Assembly: GCF_900109205.1 (NCBI RefSeq) | Contig: NZ_FNZB01000001.1 | Span: 1,922,001-1,986,000 of the forward strand | Reading direction: 5' to 3' | DNA: 64,000 nucleotides | Source of the DNA: Sphingomonas sp. OV641 | GTDB taxonomy: Bacteria; Pseudomonadota; Alphaproteobacteria; Sphingomonadales; Sphingomonadaceae | In this document: positions 1-9,525 of the stretch, piece by piece | Numbering within the stretch: position 1 is the first letter of the stretch | Layout of the letters: each line of letters starts with the position of its first letter | Program-made: the position numbers and the translations under genes | The notes under the pieces: generated by a model | Seen by the model: the letters and a program-made list of their open reading frames with translations, nothing else | The model's database searches: none | What the model was told of the DNA's origin: nothing

Positions 1-1047
1 GACGACTGGTTCCCGCGCGACGAGCTCTGGCCCGCAATGGGCGAACTCGGCCTCCACGGCATCACCGTCGAGGAGGAACATGGCGGCCTCGGCCTCGGCT
101 ATCTCGAACATGTCATCGCCTGCGAGGAAGTGAGCCGCGCGTCGGCCTCGATCGGCCTCAGCTACGGCGCGCACTCCAACCTGTGCGTCAACCAGATCCG
201 CCGTTGGGCCTCGCCCGAGCAGAAGGCCAAATACCTCCCCAAGCTGATCAGCGGCGAACATGTCGGCAGCCTCGCCATGTCGGAGGCGGGCGCGGGCAGC
301 GATGTCGTCTCGATGAAGCTGAAGGCGGAAAAGACCGACGCGGGCTATGTCCTCAACGGCACCAAATTCTGGATTACCAACGCCGCTTATGCGGATACGC
401 TGGTCGTCTATGCCAAGACCGGCGAGGGTAGCCGCGGCATCACCACCTTCCTCATCGACAAGGACATGCCCGGCTTCTCGATCGGCCAGAAGATCGACAA
501 GATGGGCATGCGCGGCTCCCCCACCGCGGAGCTCGTCTTCGACAATTGCGAAGTGCCGGACGAAAACGTCATGGGGCCGCTCAACGGCGGCGTCGGCGTG
601 CTGATGAGCGGCCTCGATTACGAGCGCACGGTGCTCGCGGGCATTCAGCTCGGCGTTATGCAGGCCTGCCTCGACGTGGTGCTGCCGTACCTGCGCGAGC
701 GCAAGCAGTTCGGCCAGCCGATCGGCGCGTTCCAGCTGATGCAGGCGAAGGTCGCCGACATGTACGTCGCGCTGAACAGCGCGCGCGCGTACGTCTATGC
801 CGTCGCGCGCGCCTGCGACGCCGGTCAGACGACGCGCTTCGACGCCGCTGGCGCGATCCTGCTGGCGAGCGAAAACGCCTTCAAGGTCGCGGGCGAGGCG
901 GTGCAGGCCCTGGGGGGCGCCGGCTACACCAAGGACTGGCCGGTCGAACGTTTCCTGCGTGACGCGAAGCTGCTGGATATCGGCGCCGGCACGAACGAGA
1001 TCCGCCGCATGCTGATCGGCCGCGAACTGATCGGAGCGGTGTCGTGA
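1..1047 (+). CDS. ivd: Isovaleryl-CoA dehydrogenase (5' end outside window)
   Basis: FAD-dependent acyl-CoA dehydrogenase that oxidises isovaleryl-CoA to 3-methylcrotonyl-CoA in leucine breakdown. The reading frame is open from base 1, so the start lies upstream; 348 residues are visible of a usual 385-390. Visible acyl-CoA dehydrogenase features are the flavin/substrate segment [15 protein letters not shown], the FWITN strand, and near the C-terminus [20 protein letters not shown] followed by GTNEIRR. The segment [10 protein letters not shown] carries the glutamate at the position used as catalytic base in isovaleryl-CoA dehydrogenases, which separates it from short-chain homologues. mccB follows on the same strand after a repeat pair, supporting the leucine assignment. 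Confidence 0.93.
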   Translation, partial: DDWFPRDELWPAMGELGLHGITVEEEHGGLGLGYLEHVIACEEVSRASASIGLSYGAHSNLCVNQIRRWASPEQKAKYLPKLISGEHVGSLAMSEAGAGSDVVSMKLKAEKTDAGYVLNGTKFWITNAAYADTLVVYAKTGEGSRGITTFLIDKDMPGFSIGQKIDKMGMRGSPTAELVFDNCEVPDENVMGPLNGGVGVLMSGLDYERTVLAGIQLGVMQACLDVVLPYLRERKQFGQPIGAFQLMQAKVADMYVALNSARAYVYAVARACDAGQTTRFDAAGAILLASENAFKVAGEAVQALGGAGYTKDWPVERFLRDAKLLDIGAGTNEIRRMLIGRELIGAVS

Positions 1048-1064
1048 GGGCGTTTCTAAATTTT

Positions 1065-1122
1065 CCCCGAGCTTCGCTCGGGGAGGGGGACCGCCGGCCG
1101 CAGGCCGGTGGTGGAGGGGCAG
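1065..1122 (+). repeat. REP-like two-hairpin unit, left member of an inverted pair
   Basis: The outer palindrome CCCCGAGCTTCGCTCGGGG is followed by AGGGGGACC, an inner palindrome CCGGCCGCAGGCCGG, and TGGTGGAGGGGCAG. The same architecture recurs at 1141-1200, 2828-2890 and 3260-3325. This unit faces the one at 1141-1200 across an 18-bp spacer, so together they form an inverted pair with no gene inside. Confidence 0.9.
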
Positions 1123-1140
1123 TCACGACCGCTCCGTATC

Positions 1141-1200
1141 TGCCCCTCCACCATCCGCTTCGCGGATGGTCCCCCTCCCCCAGCAAGCTGGGGGAGGAAT
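1141..1200 (-). repeat. REP-like two-hairpin unit, right member of an inverted pair
   Basis: This is the reverse-complement arrangement of the unit at 1065-1122: TGCCCCTCCACCA, inner palindrome ATCCGCTTCGCGGAT, then a purine/pyrimidine-biased joint and an outer palindrome CCCCCAGCAAGCTGGGGG. The stems differ in sequence from the partner but keep pairing, so hairpin structure seems to be retained. Its outer edge GGGGGAGGAAT ends just before the mccB start codon and supplies that gene's Shine-Dalgarno sequence. Confidence 0.9.
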
Positions 1201-1201
1201 G

Positions 1202-2803
1202 ATGACCGGCCCCGTCCTCACCACCGCCCTCTCCCCCGCAGACGCAACCTTCCAGGCCAACGCCGCCCACAACCGCGCCCTCGCCGAGCAACTCCGCGCC
1301 GACGTCGCCCACGCCGCGCTGGGCGGCAACGCCAAGTCCCGCGAGCGCCACACCGCGCGCGGCAAGCTCCTCCCCCGCGACCGCGTCGAGCGCCTGCTCG
1401 ACCCCGGCTCGCCGCTGCTCGAAATCGGCCAGCTCGCCGCCCACGACGTTTATGGCGAGGACATCCCCGGCGCGGGCCTCATCACCGCGATCGGCCGCGT
1501 CTCCGGCCGCCAGTGCATGATCGTCTGCAACGACGCGACGGTGAAGGGCGGCACTTACTACCCGCTCACCGTCAAGAAGCACCTGCGCGCGCAGGAAATC
1601 GCCGAGGCGAACCGCCTCCCCTGCATCTATCTCGTCGACAGCGGGGGCGCGAACCTGCCGCATCAGGCCGAGGTGTTCCCCGATCGCGAGCATTTCGGCC
1701 GCATCTTCTTCAACCAGGCGAACATGTCGGCCAAGGGCATCCCGCAGATCGCCTGCGTGATGGGCAGCTGCACCGCGGGCGGTGCGTACGTGCCCGCCAT
1801 GTCCGACGAGACGGTGATCGTCCGCGAACAGGGCACGATCTTCCTCGCCGGTCCGCCCTTGGTGCAGGCCGCGACGGGCGAGGTGATCAGCGCGGAGAAT
1901 CTCGGCGGCGGCGACCTCCACGCGCGCAAATCGGGCGTGGTCGATCACCTCGCCGAGAATGACGAGCACGCACTCACCATCGTGCGCGACATCATCGCCA
2001 CTTTGCCGCCAGAGCGCGAGGCGGACGTGAACCTGCGTCCATCGAAAGCGCCGAAATATGCCGCAGAGGACCTGTACGGCATCGTGCCGCAGGATGTGCG
2101 CGCGCCCTATGACGTGCACGAGGTGATCGCGCGGCTGGTCGACGGCAGCGAATTCCACGAGTTCAAGGCGCTCTATGGCAGCAGCCTCGTCTGCGGCTTC
2201 GCGCATATCCATGGGCAGCCGGTCGCGATCCTCGCCAACAACGGCGTGCTGTTCAGCGAGAGCGCGGTGAAGGGCGCGCATTTCATCGAGCTCGCCTGCC
2301 AGCGCCGCGTGCCGCTGCTGTTCCTCCAGAACATCTCCGGCTTCATGGTCGGCGGGAAGTACGAGGCGGAAGGGATTGCCAAGCACGGCGCGAAACTCGT
2401 CACCGCCGTGGCGACGGCAAGCGTGCCCAAGATCACCGTGCTGATCGGCGGCAGCTTCGGCGCGGGGAATTACGGGATGTGCGGCCGGGCGTATTCGCCG
2501 CGCTTCCTGTTCACCTGGCCCAATTCGCGGATTTCCGTAATGGGCGGCGAACAGGCCGCCAGCGTGCTGGCCACGGTCCACCGCGACGCGGCCAGCTGGA
2601 CGCCGGAAGAGGCGGACGCCTTCAAGACCCCGATTCGCCAGAAATACGAGGACGAGGGCAACCCCTATTACGCCACCGCCCGCCTGTGGGACGACGGCGT
2701 GATCGACCCCGCGCAGACCCGCGACGTGCTGGGCCTCGCGCTCGCGGCGTGCCTCAACGCCCCCATCCGAGAACGCCCGCAATTCGGCGTGTTCCGGATG
2801 TGA
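1202..2803 (+). CDS. mccB: Methylcrotonyl-CoA carboxylase, carboxyltransferase (beta) subunit
   Basis: Transfers CO2 from carboxybiotin to 3-methylcrotonyl-CoA, giving 3-methylglutaconyl-CoA. The 533-residue length fits the family. Both crotonase-like halves of a biotin-dependent carboxyltransferase are present, with [30 protein letters not shown] and the C-terminal [20 protein letters not shown] block typical of MCC and related acyl-CoA carboxylases. The ATG at 1202 is chosen because GGAGG at 1193-1197 lies just upstream; an ATG at 1199 is too close to it. The RBS comes from the adjoining repeat. The partner biotin subunit is at 3955-5802, separated by a DUF559 insertion and a small gene. 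Confidence 0.95.
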   Translation: MTGPVLTTALSPADATFQANAAHNRALAEQLRADVAHAALGGNAKSRERHTARGKLLPRDRVERLLDPGSPLLEIGQLAAHDVYGEDIPGAGLITAIGRVSGRQCMIVCNDATVKGGTYYPLTVKKHLRAQEIAEANRLPCIYLVDSGGANLPHQAEVFPDREHFGRIFFNQANMSAKGIPQIACVMGSCTAGGAYVPAMSDETVIVREQGTIFLAGPPLVQAATGEVISAENLGGGDLHARKSGVVDHLAENDEHALTIVRDIIATLPPEREADVNLRPSKAPKYAAEDLYGIVPQDVRAPYDVHEVIARLVDGSEFHEFKALYGSSLVCGFAHIHGQPVAILANNGVLFSESAVKGAHFIELACQRRVPLLFLQNISGFMVGGKYEAEGIAKHGAKLVTAVATASVPKITVLIGGSFGAGNYGMCGRAYSPRFLFTWPNSRISVMGGEQAASVLATVHRDAASWTPEEADAFKTPIRQKYEDEGNPYYATARLWDDGVIDPAQTRDVLGLALAACLNAPIRERPQFGVFRM

Positions 2804-2823
2804 TGGCCACGACGGATGCGCAT

Positions 2824-3255
2824 TCATTCCTCCCCGAGCTTCGCTCGGGGAGGGGGACCGCCCCGCGTAGCGGGGTGGTGGAGGGGCAGACGCGCAACGC
2901 AAGCTTGAACCACCCCCGTCACGACAGCATCCAGATCCCCCAGCACATCGCGAGCGGATACGCGCAGCGTCACAATCCCACGCGCCTCAAACCAGCTGTC
3001 ACGCCGCGCATCGACCACAGGCTGCCTCCCGCGCCCATGCCCCTCGCCATCCACCTCGATCGCCAACCGCGCATCGCTGCAGAAGTAATCGAGAACGTAA
3101 TCCCCGCTCGGATGCTGCCGCCGAAACTTCAACCCGCTGGGCCGTCCCCGCAACACCTGCCACAGCATCACCTCGGGCAAGGTCATCTCGCGTCGCAGTC
3201 GACGCGCCCGCCGCGTGACCCCGTGAAAAGCCGTCGGCGCATCGTCGCGAAGCAT
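2824..3255 (-). CDS. DUF559 endonuclease-like protein inside inverted REP-like repeats
   Basis: A 143-residue protein of the DUF559 family, which belongs to the PD-(D/E)XK/Vsr-like nuclease fold. Visible core: RRQHPSGDYVLDYFC (Asp strand), then LAIEVDGEGH carrying the E-x-D metal-ligand pair, then RRDSWFEARGIVTLRV. The ATG at 3255 is preceded by GGAGGGG from the right repeat; the last 20 or so residues (rich in Pro, Arg and Gly) are encoded by the left repeat, and the TGA lies just past its edge. The gene therefore fills the space between two inverted repeat units exactly, against the direction of the leucine operon. The cellular function is unknown; a repair or mobilising nuclease are both possible. 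Confidence 0.87.
   Translation of the reverse strand: MLRDDAPTAFHGVTRRARRLRREMTLPEVMLWQVLRGRPSGLKFRRQHPSGDYVLDYFCSDARLAIEVDGEGHGRGRQPVVDARRDSWFEARGIVTLRVSARDVLGDLDAVVTGVVQACVARLPLHHPATRGGPPPRAKLGEE
2828..2890 (+). repeat. REP-like two-hairpin unit flanking the DUF559 gene (left)
   Basis: Outer palindrome CCCCGAGCTTCGCTCGGGG, joint AGGGGGACCG, inner palindrome CCCCGCGTAGCGGGG, then TGGTGGAGGGGCAGA. It is nearly identical in outline to the unit at 1065-1122. The 3' end of the DUF559 gene reads through it on the minus strand. Confidence 0.92.
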
Positions 3256-3259
3256 TGTG

Positions 3260-3325
3260 TCTGCCCCTCCACCACCCCGCTGCGCGGGGCGGCCCCCCTC
3301 CCCGAGACAAGCTCGGGGAGGAATT
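3260..3325 (-). repeat. REP-like two-hairpin unit flanking the DUF559 gene (right)
   Basis: Inverted relative to 2828-2890: TCTGCCCCTCCACCA, inner palindrome CCCCGCTGCGCGGGG, joint, outer palindrome CCCCGAGACAAGCTCGGGG, then AGGAATT. Read on the minus strand it ends five bases before the DUF559 ATG and supplies the GGAGGGG ribosome-binding site of that gene. Confidence 0.92.
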
Positions 3326-3338
3326 GAAAGCAAGCCCC

Positions 3339-3824
3339 ATGACGCCTCTCCTCCTCCCCTTCCTCCTCGTCCTCCAGACCACCCCGGTCGCGCCGCTGCC
3401 CAAGGGCACCGCGCTCCCGCCGCCCGCTTCAGAAGAAGGCCAGGTGATCGCCCCCGTGCAGCGGATGTTCGACGCGCTCGCCGCGAACGATTCCACCGCC
3501 ATCCTCGCCGAGGTTCGCCCGGACGGCCGCGCTACCGCGGTGGTCGAAAAGCCGGACGGCAGCACCACTGTCACTACCAGCGACTGGCCCGCGTTCGCCA
3601 ACCGGCTCGGCAAGCCCGGCCCGAAGCTCGCCGAGGCTTTCACCGGCATGCCCGCGATTGAGATCGACGGGAACATCGCGATGGTCTGGGGCGGCTACAC
3701 CTTCACCGTCGACGGCAAGCCCAGCCATTGCGGTACGAACAATGTCGATCTGGTCCGGGACGGCGGCCGCTGGCGGATCAACAACATTACCTGGACGCAG
3801 CGCACCACCGGCTGCGCCCAATGA
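3339..3824 (+). CDS. Secreted NTF2-like (SnoaL/DUF4440-type) protein
   Basis: A 161-residue protein with an N-terminal hydrophobic stretch (MTPLLLPFLLVLQTT) that looks like a signal peptide. The remainder has the pattern of a small cone-shaped NTF2-like domain: a helix around VQRMFDALAANDS, an aromatic-rich strand MVWGGYTFTVDG, and the terminal strands VDLVRDGGRWRINNITWT. No catalytic residue can be assigned, so the substrate is unknown. The ATG at 3339 is the first that begins a signal-like sequence; upstream codons in frame are repeat DNA. It sits between the DUF559 element and mccA and may be co-transcribed with the leucine genes. Confidence 0.75.
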   Translation: MTPLLLPFLLVLQTTPVAPLPKGTALPPPASEEGQVIAPVQRMFDALAANDSTAILAEVRPDGRATAVVEKPDGSTTVTTSDWPAFANRLGKPGPKLAEAFTGMPAIEIDGNIAMVWGGYTFTVDGKPSHCGTNNVDLVRDGGRWRINNITWTQRTTGCAQ

Positions 3825-3954
3825 TTGCTGTCCCGCCGTCCACGCCTACAGGTATTTCCGAACCCATGATCACTGCCCCCGCACGACATGTTGACCCGCT
3901 ATGGAGAAACACGCGTCAGAGCCTCGACTTCCTAAATACCTGCGGTGACGCGGC

Positions 3955-5802
3955 ATGATCGGCTCGCTCCTGATCGCCAATCGCGGTGAAATCGCTTGCC
4001 GCATCATCCGCACCGCCCGCGCGCTCGGCGTACGGACCATCGCGGTCTTTTCCGATGCGGACGCCGAGGCGTTGCACGTGCGCGAAGCGGATGAGGCGGT
4101 GCACATCGGCCCCTCGCCCGCGCGCGAATCATACCTCGTGGGCGCCCGCATCATTGCTGCCGCGCAGGATACCGGCGTTGAGGCGATCCACCCCGGCTAT
4201 GGCTTTCTCAGCGAGAATGCCGATTTCGCGCAGAGCGTGATTGACGCTGGCCTCGTCTGGGTTGGCCCGCGCCCCGCCAGCATCCGCGCCATGGGGCTGA
4301 AGGATGCCGCCAAGAAGCTGATGCAGGAAGCCGGCGTCCCGACGACGCCAGGCTATCTCGGCGACGACCAAACTCCCGAACGTCTGCATCGAGAGGCGGA
4401 TGCAATCGGCTATCCGGTGCTGATCAAGGCAGTCGCCGGCGGCGGCGGCAAGGGCATGCGCCGCGTCGATGCATCGGAGGACTTCGCCGACGCGCTTGCC
4501 TCCTGCCGGCGCGAGGCAGCATCCAGCTTCGGCGACGATCGCGTGCTGATCGAAAAATACATCCTCTCGCCCCGCCATATCGAAGTGCAGGTGTTCGGCG
4601 ACAGCCACGGCAATGTCGTTCACCTGTTCGAACGTGATTGTTCGCTTCAGCGCCGCCACCAGAAGGTGATCGAGGAGGCCCCAGCCCCGGGCATGGACGC
4701 GGCCACGCGTCAGGCGGTCTGCGCCGCGGCAGTGAAGGCGGCGCAGGCGGTGGATTATGTCGGCGCGGGCACGATCGAGTTCATCGCCGACGCCTCCGAG
4801 GGCCTCCGCGCCGACCGCATCTGGTTCATGGAAATGAACACTCGCCTCCAGGTCGAGCATCCGGTTACCGAGGCGATCACCGGTCAGGATCTGGTCGAAT
4901 GGCAGCTGCGCGTCGCCAGCGGAGAGCCGCTGCCGCGCCGGCAGGACGAGTTATCCATCACCGGCTGGGCGATGGAAGCGCGGCTCTATGCCGAGGATCC
5001 GGTGAAGGGCTTCCTCCCCTCGATCGGGCGGCTCGATGCGCTCGACCTCGGGGATGCGGTGCGCGTCGACACCGGCGTCGAGCAGGGCGCGGAGATCAGC
5101 CCCTTCTACGATCCGATGATCGCCAAGCTGATCGCGCATGGCGAGACGCGGGACGAGGCGCGCGAGCTGCTCGCCGATGCGCTCGATGAGGCGGTGATCT
5201 GGCCGGTGCGCACCAATGCCGGCTTCCTGGTCGAGGCGCTCGATCATCCCGATTTCGCGGCCGGCAACGTCGATACCGGCCTGATCGCGCGCGAGGGCGA
5301 TGCGCTGATGCCGAGCGCGCTGCCAAGCGAGGAAGCGCTGATCGAGGCCGCCGCCGCGCTTTCGCCGGACCTGCCGATGGCAGGCTTTCGCCTCAACGCA
5401 CCCGCGCGTCGCGAAGGCCGCTTTCTCCTTGCCGGCGAACCGATCTCAATCGACTTCACCGACGCTCCCGACGTGGAAGTGCCGGAACCGCTCGACAGCG
5501 TGCTCATCACCGAAGGCGGCCAGACGTGGGAGCTCGCGCCCTTCCGCGCGACCGGCGCCACCGGCGGCGCAGCCGCGGACGGCGCGATCCTCTCGCCCAT
5601 GCCCGGCCGCATCATCGCGGTCGAGGTCGCGACCGGCGCGGCGGTGGTGAAGGGCCAGAAGCTGGTTACGCTCGAGGCAATGAAGATGGAGCACAGCCTC
5701 GTCGCCCCGTTCGACGGCACAGTGGCGGAGCTGAACGCCGAGACCGGCGGACAGGTGACCGAAGGCACATTGCTCGTGAAGGTGGAGCGGCAGGAGGGCT
5801 GA
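3955..5802 (+). CDS. mccA: Methylcrotonyl-CoA carboxylase, biotin (alpha) subunit
   Basis: ATP-dependent carboxylation of biotin for the MCC reaction, paired with mccB. The 615 residues contain a biotin carboxylase module (MIGSLLIANRGEIACRI at the start, KAVAGGGGKGMRRV glycine loop near residue 160, EMNTRLQVEHPVTE near 290), a middle linker/BT region, and a C-terminal biotinyl domain whose EAMKMEHS motif places the biotin-accepting lysine at residue 577, 38 residues from the end. Acetyl- and propionyl-CoA carboxylase alpha chains look similar; the ivd and mccB neighbours favour MCC. 130 bp without a gene precede it. Confidence 0.94.
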   Translation: MIGSLLIANRGEIACRIIRTARALGVRTIAVFSDADAEALHVREADEAVHIGPSPARESYLVGARIIAAAQDTGVEAIHPGYGFLSENADFAQSVIDAGLVWVGPRPASIRAMGLKDAAKKLMQEAGVPTTPGYLGDDQTPERLHREADAIGYPVLIKAVAGGGGKGMRRVDASEDFADALASCRREAASSFGDDRVLIEKYILSPRHIEVQVFGDSHGNVVHLFERDCSLQRRHQKVIEEAPAPGMDAATRQAVCAAAVKAAQAVDYVGAGTIEFIADASEGLRADRIWFMEMNTRLQVEHPVTEAITGQDLVEWQLRVASGEPLPRRQDELSITGWAMEARLYAEDPVKGFLPSIGRLDALDLGDAVRVDTGVEQGAEISPFYDPMIAKLIAHGETRDEARELLADALDEAVIWPVRTNAGFLVEALDHPDFAAGNVDTGLIAREGDALMPSALPSEEALIEAAAALSPDLPMAGFRLNAPARREGRFLLAGEPISIDFTDAPDVEVPEPLDSVLITEGGQTWELAPFRATGATGGAAADGAILSPMPGRIIAVEVATGAAVVKGQKLVTLEAMKMEHSLVAPFDGTVAELNAETGGQVTEGTLLVKVERQEG

Positions 5803-5860
5803 CCTTCGACCCGACCTACTGCAAAGGCGGCAGAAATCGCGGCAACGCCACACCCGCTTC

Positions 5861-5953
5861 GTCACCCCGGCCTTGTGCCGGGGGCCAGGGCTCCGCAAGC
5901 CTCGACGTCTAGGTTTGCGGCCAGGTGGATGCCGGGACAAGCCCGGCATGACG
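5861..5953. repeat. Inverted pair of GTCAccCCGG...CCGGcATGAC hairpins
   Basis: The left arm GTCACCCCGGCCTTGTGCCG and the right arm GATGCCGGGACAAGCCCGGC (followed by ATGACG) face one another across about 50 bp. The right arm recurs almost unchanged at 59811-59904. It lies between the convergent ends of mccA and valS, a position where it could also act as a bidirectional terminator. Confidence 0.8.
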
Positions 5954-5957
5954 GGTA

Positions 5958-8735
5958 TTATCCCAGCCGCGAGAGCGCCGCTGTCAGCCGCTCCGCTTCC
6001 GCCGCCTTCTCGGCATGGTCGGCACGCGCCTTTTCCACTGCCTCGGGCTTCGCGCGTTCGACGAAGCTCGAATTGTTGAGGCGCCCGGCCAGCCCGTCAC
6101 GGTCCTTCTCCGCCGCCGCAATCGCTTTGGCGAGGCGGGTGCGTTCGGCGGCAAGATCGATCACGTCGCCCAGCGCGATGCGGAAGGTGGCTTCGTCCAC
6201 CACCACCTGCGCGGTGCCGCCCGAGACCTCGCCTGGATCAATCCGCGCGAGGCGGGCGATCGTGGCTGCGTTGCGCGTCAGGCGCGCCTGCGTCTCTTCT
6301 TTGGCGTCCGCCACCGCATAAGGCAGGCGCGCGCCTGGGGGCACGTTCAGGTCCGTACGGCTGGAGCGCACCTCGCTCACCAGCCGGATCAACCAGTCGA
6401 TCTCCTGCCCGGCCGCCGGATCGATCGCGCGCGCGTCCGCCATGGGCCATTGCGCGACGATCAGGTCGTGCTCGCGCGGCGCGAGCGCGTGCCACAGTTC
6501 CTCGGTGATGAACGGCATGAACGGGTGCAGCACGACCAGGATCTGGTCGAGCACCCAAGCCGCGACCGCCTTCGTCTCCTCGTCGATCGAGCCCTTGATG
6601 AGTTCGAGATACCAGTCGCAGAACTGGCTCCAGACGAACTGGTAGATCGCATTCGCCGCGGCATCGAAGCGATACTCGCCGAGCGCCAGGTCGACCGACT
6701 GGATCGCCTTGATAGTCTCGCCGACGATCCACTTGTTGACCGGATGAGTGGCGGCCGGCGGCTCCAATGTGGTCGATCCGCCGATCCCGTTCGACTGGCA
6801 GAAGCGGCTCGCGTTCCACAGCTTGGTCGCGAAGTTGCGGTACCCCTCGACGCGCTTCTCATCCATCTTGATGTCGCGGCCCTGGCTTTCCATCGCCGCC
6901 ATGAAGAAGCGCAAAGCATCGGCGCCATATTTGTCGATCAGGCCGAGCGGATCGACGGTATTGCCCTTGGACTTGGACATCTTCGCGCCGTCCGCCGCGC
7001 GGACCAGGCCGTGCAGGTATAGCGTGCGGAAGGGCACGTCCTTCATGAAATGCATGCCCTGCATCATCATGCGGGCATCCCAGAAGAACAGGATGTCGAA
7101 GCCCGAGATCAGCACGTCATTGGGGTAGCGGCCGCCGAGCGTCGGATCGGTGTTGTCCGGCCAGCCCATCGTCGCGAACGGCCAAAGGGCAGAGGAGAAC
7201 CAGGTGTCGAGCACGTCGGGATCGCGCCAGAGTGCAACAAGACGAGCGTTACCTTCCATCGCTGTTGCATTCACGCCAGCGATGACGTCCGGAAAGACCG
7301 CAACTTCTCGAGTTTCACCATAATAGTGATTTGCAAGGCGCAGAGCGGCCTCTTCCGTCTCAGCGACGAACGCTTCGAAGTTGCCGGAGGCAAGATCGTA
7401 GGTAAGCGATCCGTCACTTTCCTTCCTTGGCCCAAACCACGCCGGGATCTGGTGGCCCCACCACAATTGGCGGCTGACGCACCACGGCTGAATGTTCTCC
7501 ATCCAGTTGAAGAAGGTCTTTTCCCACGTCTTGGGCACCAGCCGGATCGCGCCGGACTGCACCGCCTCGATCGCCGGCTGCGCCAGCGTCTTGGCATCGA
7601 CATACCATTGGTCGGTCAGCCACGGCTCGATAACGACGCCGGAGCGATCGCCGTACGGCGTCTGGATCGTGCGCGGCTCTGCATCATGCTCCACGCCTTC
7701 CTTGTCGACGTGGGGCACGAGCACGCCGTCGGCCTTCAGCCGGGCGACGACCGCCTTGCGCGCGTCGGCGCTGGACAGCCCCAGGAACTCCGCCGGGATC
7801 AGGCCGTCCGCGGTCTGCGTGACATTCGCCTTGGCATCGAGCATGTTGAGCATCTCGCCCGCCTTCATGCCGGCGCGCTTGCCCACCTCGAAATCGTTGA
7901 AGTCGTGCCCCGGCGTGATCTTCACCGCGCCGGTGCCGAGCGACGGATCGGCATGTTCGTCGGCAATCACCGGGATCGGGCGGCCGGTGATCGGCAGGCG
8001 GATCTGCTTGCCGATCATGTCCTTGTAGCGCTCGTCCTCGGGATGAACCGCAACAGCCATGTCGGCGAGCATCGTCTCAGGACGCGTCGTGGCGACGGTG
8101 ATCGTGCCCGACCCATCGGCGAGCGGGTAGCGGATCTGCCAGAAGCTGCCCTTCACCTCGCGCGTCTCGACCTCAAGGTCGCTGATGGCAGTGCCGAGGC
8201 CTGGATCCCAGTTCACCAGCCGCTTGTCGCGATAGAGCAAGCCCTGGCGGTGAAGCTCGACGAAGACCTTGAGCACGGCCTTCGAGAAGCCCTCGTCCAT
8301 CGTGAAGCGCTCGTTGGCCCAATCCATGGAGCAGCCAAGGCGGCGCAACTGCCCGGTGATCTGACCACCGCTTTCCGCCTTCCACTCCCACACCTTGGCC
8401 ACAAATTCCTCGCGACTGAAGTCGGTGCGCTTTTGCTGCTTGAGCGCCATTTGCCGCTCGACCACCATCTGGGTTGCGATGCCGGCATGATCGGTGCCGA
8501 CGACCCAGAGCGCGTCCTTGCCCTTCAGTCGCGCGTGGCGCGTCAGGATGTCCTGGAGCGTATTATCCAGCGCATGGCCGATGTGGAGCGAGCCGGTGAC
8601 GTTGGGTGGCGGATTGACGATCGTCCACGGCTCCGCATGCGGGCGCTCAGGGCGGAACGAGCCGTTCTCCTCCCAATGGCTGTACCAGCGGGATTCGATT
8701 GCGGCGGGGTCAAAGGTTTTCGGCAGTTCGCTCAT
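5958..8735 (-). CDS. valS: Valyl-tRNA synthetase
   Basis: Charges tRNA-Val in the cytoplasm. The 925-residue class I synthetase shows the HIGH motif in [13 protein letters not shown] near residue 50, the KMSKS motif in [14 protein letters not shown], the CP1 editing insertion between them, and a C-terminal coiled coil ([20 protein letters not shown] onward) typical of ValS. The ATG opens [10 protein letters not shown]. An extra stretch around residues 430-510 (minus strand of about 7200-7440), just before [16 protein letters not shown], appears longer than in common ValS proteins and is visibly poorer in G+C than the rest. The gene converges on mccA. Confidence 0.97.
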   Translation of the reverse strand: MSELPKTFDPAAIESRWYSHWEENGSFRPERPHAEPWTIVNPPPNVTGSLHIGHALDNTLQDILTRHARLKGKDALWVVGTDHAGIATQMVVERQMALKQQKRTDFSREEFVAKVWEWKAESGGQITGQLRRLGCSMDWANERFTMDEGFSKAVLKVFVELHRQGLLYRDKRLVNWDPGLGTAISDLEVETREVKGSFWQIRYPLADGSGTITVATTRPETMLADMAVAVHPEDERYKDMIGKQIRLPITGRPIPVIADEHADPSLGTGAVKITPGHDFNDFEVGKRAGMKAGEMLNMLDAKANVTQTADGLIPAEFLGLSSADARKAVVARLKADGVLVPHVDKEGVEHDAEPRTIQTPYGDRSGVVIEPWLTDQWYVDAKTLAQPAIEAVQSGAIRLVPKTWEKTFFNWMENIQPWCVSRQLWWGHQIPAWFGPRKESDGSLTYDLASGNFEAFVAETEEAALRLANHYYGETREVAVFPDVIAGVNATAMEGNARLVALWRDPDVLDTWFSSALWPFATMGWPDNTDPTLGGRYPNDVLISGFDILFFWDARMMMQGMHFMKDVPFRTLYLHGLVRAADGAKMSKSKGNTVDPLGLIDKYGADALRFFMAAMESQGRDIKMDEKRVEGYRNFATKLWNASRFCQSNGIGGSTTLEPPAATHPVNKWIVGETIKAIQSVDLALGEYRFDAAANAIYQFVWSQFCDWYLELIKGSIDEETKAVAAWVLDQILVVLHPFMPFITEELWHALAPREHDLIVAQWPMADARAIDPAAGQEIDWLIRLVSEVRSSRTDLNVPPGARLPYAVADAKEETQARLTRNAATIARLARIDPGEVSGGTAQVVVDEATFRIALGDVIDLAAERTRLAKAIAAAEKDRDGLAGRLNNSSFVERAKPEAVEKARADHAEKAAEAERLTAALSRLG

Positions 8736-8849
8736 GGCACGGCTCTACTCAGCCAGCCCGAAGCTGCAAAGCCACTGAGCAACGTCGAACGTGGCTAGTT
8801 TGGGAAGCGTGCATTACGCTGTCCGGCAGAAAAAAAAGAGGAAGGCGCG

Positions 8850-9482
8850 ATGCTGACGGTTCATCATCTCGGAATCTCACAATCCGACCGTATCGTCTGG
8901 CTCTGCGAAGAACTGGGCATCGAATATGACCTGCGCCGTTACGAGCGTGATCCGGTGACGCGGCTTGCACCCGAGGTCTATCGCGCCCTTCATCCGTTCG
9001 GCACTGCGCCGGTCATTACCGACGAGAAGTTCGTGCTCGGCGAATCGGCCGCCATCGTGGAATATCTGATCGCCACACGCGGCGGAGAAGCGCTCGCCCG
9101 GCGCGCGGGCGATCCCGACTTCGCCGATTACCTGTTCTGGTTCAACTTCGCGAACTCATCCATGATGCCGGCATTGATGACGTCGATGGTGGTTGGTCTG
9201 CTTGGCGGCGGCGACCGCGCCCGGCCACTGCTGGCACGAGGCGATCGCGCTTATGCCATGATCGAGGCGCGGCTGGGGTCGGTGCCCTATCTTGCGGGCC
9301 AATCCTTCTCCGCCGCGGATATCATGATGCACTTTCCGCTCACCACGGGGCGCGTGTTCGCACCGCGGGACATATCGGGGTATCCGAACATCCTTGCCTA
9401 TCTACAGCGGATCGCCGCCCGACCCGCCTATGTGCGCGCCATGGCAAAGGCGGAGCCGGATTTCACGGCGCCGCTCACCTGA
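8850..9482 (+). CDS. Glutathione S-transferase family protein
   Basis: A 210-residue two-domain GST. The N-terminal thioredoxin-like half starts MLTVHHLGISQSDRIVWLCE, with a serine in the usual catalytic region, and contains the glutathione-site segment GTAPVITDEKFVLGESAAIV, whose Glu-Ser pair normally binds the gamma-glutamyl group. The C-terminal half is helical and includes LAGQSFSAADIMMHFPL, the conserved capping motif of GSTs. A strong Shine-Dalgarno (GAGGAAGG) precedes the ATG. It is transcribed divergently from valS. The substrate cannot be told from sequence. Confidence 0.9.
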   Translation: MLTVHHLGISQSDRIVWLCEELGIEYDLRRYERDPVTRLAPEVYRALHPFGTAPVITDEKFVLGESAAIVEYLIATRGGEALARRAGDPDFADYLFWFNFANSSMMPALMTSMVVGLLGGGDRARPLLARGDRAYAMIEARLGSVPYLAGQSFSAADIMMHFPLTTGRVFAPRDISGYPNILAYLQRIAARPAYVRAMAKAEPDFTAPLT

Positions 9483-9525
9483 ACGCTGGTCGGCGCCTCA
9501 GCGGCAGCGCCTCAACGCAAATCCG

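Noticed and set aside
881..2902. Long minus-strand open frame of 673 codons
   Set aside because: It lies antisense to ivd and mccB, whose translations match known families; its own translation is low-information and reads through the repeats.
7050..8798. Plus-strand open frame of 582 codons
   Set aside because: Antisense to valS; Arg/His-rich with no domain pattern.
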